A stretch of 8,233 nt of DNA from CAYWMQ01 sp964459635 (GTDB lineage Bacteria; Patescibacteriota; Minisyncoccia; Phycocordibacterales; UBA12088): NCBI GenBank assembly GCA_964459635.1, contig CAYWMQ010000034.1, forward strand, positions 1 to 8,233, in the 5' to 3' direction. Every line of letters begins with the position of its first letter. The first letter of the stretch is position 1. Both the position numbers and the translations under genes were made by a program. This document shows positions 5,863 to 8,233 of the stretch, piece after piece. The notes under the pieces are model-generated. The model did not search any database. It had not been told where the DNA came from and saw nothing but the letters and a program-made list of their open reading frames with translations.

Positions 5863-6891
5863 ATGCCGCCTCTTGCGCGTACTTTCATACGCATCATTAG
5901 ATGGCCATACGCGATGGCGCGCGCCGTAGTCCGTGCCACGCGCATTCCGGCACGTGTGCTTGGCGTGGCAAGCGGCCTTGCGTTCTTCGCTGTCGCATGG
6001 GTGTATTACGGGCTCATTGTGGCGCCTGCGCTTTTTCCGCTACGCACGATTGTCACCATACCGGAGGGCATGGGACTCCGCGATGTGGCGGTGCTGCTTG
6101 AACGCACAGATGTGGTCCGCAACGCGCAAGTATTTGCGCTCACGGTGAGTTTGAAAGACGGGGAAGAAAAACTTCAGGCGGGCGACTACTTTTTTGACCG
6201 CAAGCTTTCCGTGCTTGAAGTGGCGGACAGGCTCATGGCGGGCGAGTACGGCCTGACACCGATAAAGATAACGATACCCGAAGGTGCACCCACGTACCGC
6301 ATAGCCGACGTACTGGGGGCAAAGCTTGGCAAATTTGACCGCGACACGTTCATGCACCTCGCGCGCGACAAAGAGGGCTATCTTTTCCCGGACACGTACT
6401 ACATTCTGCCAAACGCCACCGCAAGCCAAGTTCTCGGAATGATGGAGCAGAATTTCTATGACCGCGTACAGCCGCTTCAGCCTAAGATCGCCGCGTTTGG
6501 GCGGCCGATACATGAGGTCATCACCATGGCGTCACTCATTGAAAAGGAAGCACACCGCACGGAAGATCGCGAGCTCATCAGCGGCATTCTCTGGAACAGG
6601 ATAGAAGCTGATATGCCGCTCCAAGTGGATGCGGTATTTGGCTACATCAACGAGCGAGACACTTTCAGCCCAAAGTACTCCGACCTTGAGGCGGACTCGC
6701 CGTACAACACCTACCGCCACCGAGGGCTCCCGCCGGGACCCATAGCGAACCCCGGCCTTGCGGCCATTGAGGCCGCCGTGGCCCCCCGGGAGACAGATGC
6801 GCTCTACTACCTGCATGGCAAGGATGGCACGCTCCACATCGCGGCCACGTTTGACGAGCATGTGGCGAACAGACGGCGATACTTACGGTAG
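5863..6891 (+). CDS. mltG: Endolytic murein transglycosylase MltG
   Basis: MltG cleaves nascent peptidoglycan strands at the outer face of the cytoplasmic membrane and is thought to end glycan elongation. The 342-residue length is close to the E. coli protein (about 340). A basic N-terminus (about 1-32) precedes one membrane anchor (about 33-55), followed by a LysM-like subdomain (TIVTIPEGMGLRDVA onward) and the YceG-like catalytic domain. ASLIEKEA carries the expected catalytic glutamate, Glu227 (nt 6541-6543). GYLFPDTYYI and GLPPGPIANPG (about 288-298) are further family signatures, so the enzyme looks intact and active. ATG 5863 is preferred over the in-frame GTG 5818, which lies upstream of the -10 box. 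The gene ends before a rho-independent terminator and appears monocistronic. Its presence implies a peptidoglycan cell wall. Confidence 0.95.
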   Translation: MPPLARTFIRIIRWPYAMARAVVRATRIPARVLGVASGLAFFAVAWVYYGLIVAPALFPLRTIVTIPEGMGLRDVAVLLERTDVVRNAQVFALTVSLKDGEEKLQAGDYFFDRKLSVLEVADRLMAGEYGLTPIKITIPEGAPTYRIADVLGAKLGKFDRDTFMHLARDKEGYLFPDTYYILPNATASQVLGMMEQNFYDRVQPLQPKIAAFGRPIHEVITMASLIEKEAHRTEDRELISGILWNRIEADMPLQVDAVFGYINERDTFSPKYSDLEADSPYNTYRHRGLPPGPIANPGLAAIEAAVAPRETDALYYLHGKDGTLHIAATFDEHVANRRRYLR

Positions 6892-6986
6892 TGTGTTCCG
6901 TATGGGGGAATCATATGCGAATGCGGGATAGCATACACACGAGGTAGCACATATAACGGCCCTGTCCCCAAACTCCCCACATCTGC

Positions 6987-7009
6987 ACAGCCTCACAGGG
7001 CTGTTTTTT
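6987..7009 (+). terminator. Rho-independent terminator downstream of mltG
   Basis: ACAGCC (6987-6992), loop TCACAG and GGCTGT (6999-7004) form a perfect 6-bp stem followed by five further T (7005-7009). It ends 95-120 nt after the mltG stop. It lies directly before the transposase promoter and would also shield the insertion sequence from readthrough. Confidence 0.7.
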
Positions 7010-7017
7010 GATATAAT
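7009..7017 (+). promoter_or_regulatory. Consensus extended -10 promoter of the transposase
   Basis: TGA-TATAAT (7009-7017) is a perfect extended -10, though no recognisable -35 lies 17 nt upstream. It begins on the last T of the terminator tract. ATG 7018 would fall before the expected start of transcription (about 7024), which favours ATG 7051 as the transposase start. Confidence 0.55.
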
Positions 7018-8049
7018 ATGCTGTATACAAGCCATATTTCATCTATCTGCATGCATAAGTTCCACGAGCGTACCAATCGACTCCTCACCGTAACCACTGA
7101 ATCTGCACTGTTCGATACGCTCATCCCCAAGGACCATGCATTCCGCAAGCTCGCGGAGATCATAGACTGGGACACGCTCCTTGCCCCCTATGTCGCCTAC
7201 TACAGCACCACGGGGGCTTCATCCATAGACGTCACCTGCGGCATACGTGCGCTCATTATCCAGTTCTGGGATGACTACAGTGACAGACAAATGGAGCAAG
7301 CGCTCCAAGAGAACATCGCAGTGCGTTGGTTCTGCGGTTGGGGTATTGAGGAGGTTGCACCTCGGCACTCGTACTTCGGCAAACTTCGCAAACGTCTCGG
7401 CACCGAGCGTATTGCAGACCTCTTCAGGGAGGTCACCGCGGAAATGGAGCGACACGGCCTCGTGGGCAATGTGTTCACCTTCATAGACGCTTCCACCATC
7501 ATTACCAAGACTGCACTCTGGACTGAACGAGACCGCGCCATAGCGCACGGCGAGGAGAAGCTCAACAACGCGAACGTTGAGAAGTACGCAGCGGACAAAG
7601 ACGCACGCTGGGGTGCCAAGAGCAAGCACAAGATATGGTTCGGTCACAAGCGACACTGTGCGGTTGATATGCGCCACGGCATAGTCACCAAGGTTGCGGT
7701 TACGAATGCGAGCGTGCCCGACTTCAAGGCGGTCGATCGGGTGCTACCCAAGACCGGCGCAGTGTTTATGGACAAGCTGTATGATACGCGTGGCACCGAC
7801 TTGATTCTTCGTGCACACAACCTGTACGCCGCTACTATCCGCAAGAACAACAACAAAGCCAAGAACAGAGATCTCGACCGATACCACTCGGCACTCCGCA
7901 TGCCGTTTGAAGGCACCTTTTCCAAGATGAATCATCGTGCACGCTATCGGGGACATGCCAAGGTGACCATGCAGGTATTTCTCCAAGCTATTGCACACAA
8001 CCTGAAGAAGGCGGTGGCTGTGCTTGGACCAACACTCGCCCTACCTTAG
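7018..8049 (+). mobile_element. IS5-type insertion sequence, ends not resolved
   Basis: This interval is the minimum supported by the transposase gene. I searched by eye for terminal inverted repeats between 6892-7018 and 8050-8233 and found no convincing pair. The true right end may be among the hairpins (8057-8169) or beyond the window. Confidence 0.5.
7051..8049 (+). CDS. IS5-family DDE transposase
   Basis: The 332-residue protein has an N-terminal DUF772-like helical domain (RALIIQFWDDYSDRQMEQAL through FGKLRKRLG) of the type found in IS5 and IS1182 transposases, followed by an RNase H-fold catalytic domain. Likely catalytic residues are Asp146 (FIDAST), Asp241 (FMDKLYD) and Glu287 (RMPFEGTFSK), spaced 95 and 46 residues apart. 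The order Y/H-x-x-L-R-x-x-x-E resembles the Y-R-E signature of the family. The frame is uninterrupted and full length, so it is probably functional and recent. ATG 7051 is chosen because ATG 7018 overlaps the end of the -10 box; the longer form would add 11 residues. No Shine-Dalgarno precedes either start. There is no adjacent passenger gene. Confidence 0.9.
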   Translation: MHKFHERTNRLLTVTTESALFDTLIPKDHAFRKLAEIIDWDTLLAPYVAYYSTTGASSIDVTCGIRALIIQFWDDYSDRQMEQALQENIAVRWFCGWGIEEVAPRHSYFGKLRKRLGTERIADLFREVTAEMERHGLVGNVFTFIDASTIITKTALWTERDRAIAHGEEKLNNANVEKYAADKDARWGAKSKHKIWFGHKRHCAVDMRHGIVTKVAVTNASVPDFKAVDRVLPKTGAVFMDKLYDTRGTDLILRAHNLYAATIRKNNNKAKNRDLDRYHSALRMPFEGTFSKMNHRARYRGHAKVTMQVFLQAIAHNLKKAVAVLGPTLALP

Positions 8050-8056
8050 GAGACGC

Positions 8057-8088
8057 GTGTTCGGGGTACGCGTACACGACCCGAACAC
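8057..8088. other. Hairpin 1 after the transposase, enclosing a 10-nt palindrome
   Basis: GTGTTCGGG (8057-8065) and CCCGAACAC (8080-8088) are perfect 9-bp arms. Between them GTACGCGTAC (8066-8075) is itself fully palindromic. It starts 7 nt after the transposase stop and has no T-run. It may belong to the 3' end of the element. Confidence 0.5.
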
Positions 8089-8106
8089 ACAGGAAACATG
8101 CAAAAG

Positions 8107-8143
8107 ACATCCCTCACCTGAGGTTAGTTCAGGTGAGGGATGT
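8107..8143. other. Hairpin 2: perfect 15-bp inverted repeat
   Basis: ACATCCCTCACCTGA (8107-8121) pairs perfectly with TCAGGTGAGGGATGT (8129-8143) across a 7-nt loop GGTTAGT. No T-run follows on the plus strand. On the minus strand the stem is followed by CTTTTG, so it could terminate leftward transcription entering from the right. It is the most stable predicted stem in the window. Confidence 0.75.
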
Positions 8144-8146
8144 GGA

Positions 8147-8169
8147 AAACCCGCCGTGTGGCGGGGTTT
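8147..8169. terminator. Hairpin 3: GC-rich, possibly bidirectional terminator
   Basis: CCCGCC (8150-8155), loop GTGT and GGCGGG (8160-8165) form the stem, extended by AAA/TTT pairing after one mismatch. The plus strand continues GTTTGTG and the minus strand GTTTTCC. This A-stem-T form is typical of a compact bidirectional terminator. Nothing recognisable lies between 8170 and the window end. Confidence 0.5.
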
Positions 8170-8233
8170 GTGCAAAAGTTCCTGACTTCCGCGCACCCTT
8201 CCTGAGTCGCCAATCCGGCTATATTTTTCAATA

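Noticed and set aside
6959..8200. Terminal inverted repeats for the IS5 element (CAAACTCCCCACA at left against CAAACCCCGCCACA at right, complemented)
   Set aside because: The match is short, needs a gap, and does not extend outward to plausible ends, so chance is the better explanation.
8045..8232. Open minus-strand frame of about 62 codons entering from the right edge
   Set aside because: It runs through all three hairpins, has no visible start and reads like translated structured non-coding DNA. It might be part of a gene outside the window, but nothing supports it.
1..8233. CRISPR array, tRNA or rRNA genes, defence or toxin-antitoxin system, recoded stop codons
   Set aside because: There are no spaced direct repeats, RNA-gene signatures or relevant domains. 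None of the visible genes stops at TGA and none contains an in-frame TGA, so a changed code is neither needed nor shown.

Overview
The window looks like chromosomal DNA from a candidate phyla radiation (Patescibacteria) bacterium, most likely of the Parcubacteria/Kaiserbacteria type. This rests on remembered family resemblance, not a search. The signs are a small membrane protein of the DUF5671 type, a sigma-region-4 plus HARE-HTH protein with no sigma region 2, a stand-alone membrane protein resembling the N-terminal part of HerA/VirB4-like ATPases, tight gene packing, and -10 boxes lying almost against the start codons. All visible stop codons are TAA or TAG, no in-frame TGA needs recoding, and the standard bacterial code fits.

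Layout. At the left edge a HAD-superfamily phosphatase runs leftward out of the window (1-268, minus strand). All other genes are on the plus strand. After a 59-bp divergent spacer comes a six-helix membrane protein with an extracytoplasmic pilin-like domain (328-1443). leuS, leucyl-tRNA synthetase (1525-3245), follows and carries an exactly 100-N scaffold gap (2130-2229) that hides its editing domain. A good sigma70-type promoter then leads to the sigma-r4/HARE-HTH regulator (3385-4437). Next are the DUF8128-like membrane protein (4524-5786) and mltG, the endolytic murein transglycosylase (5863-6891), each with its own -10 box. A rho-independent terminator closes mltG, and an IS5-type transposase (7051-8049) follows, then three successive hairpins (8057-8169).

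The genes do not form one pathway. They are a mixed housekeeping cluster (translation, cell-wall synthesis, cell envelope, transcription control) with one insertion sequence next to it. I see no defence system, CRISPR array, RNA gene or biosynthetic cluster. The most unusual content is in and around leuS. A 32-codon ORF immediately upstream repeats the leuS N-terminus (MKTYDHRTIAAKC against MKSYDHKAIEQKW). A short REP-like inverted repeat lies between the two and supplies the present leuS ribosome-binding site. A second, different palindromic/tandem-repeat element is inserted in frame inside leuS.
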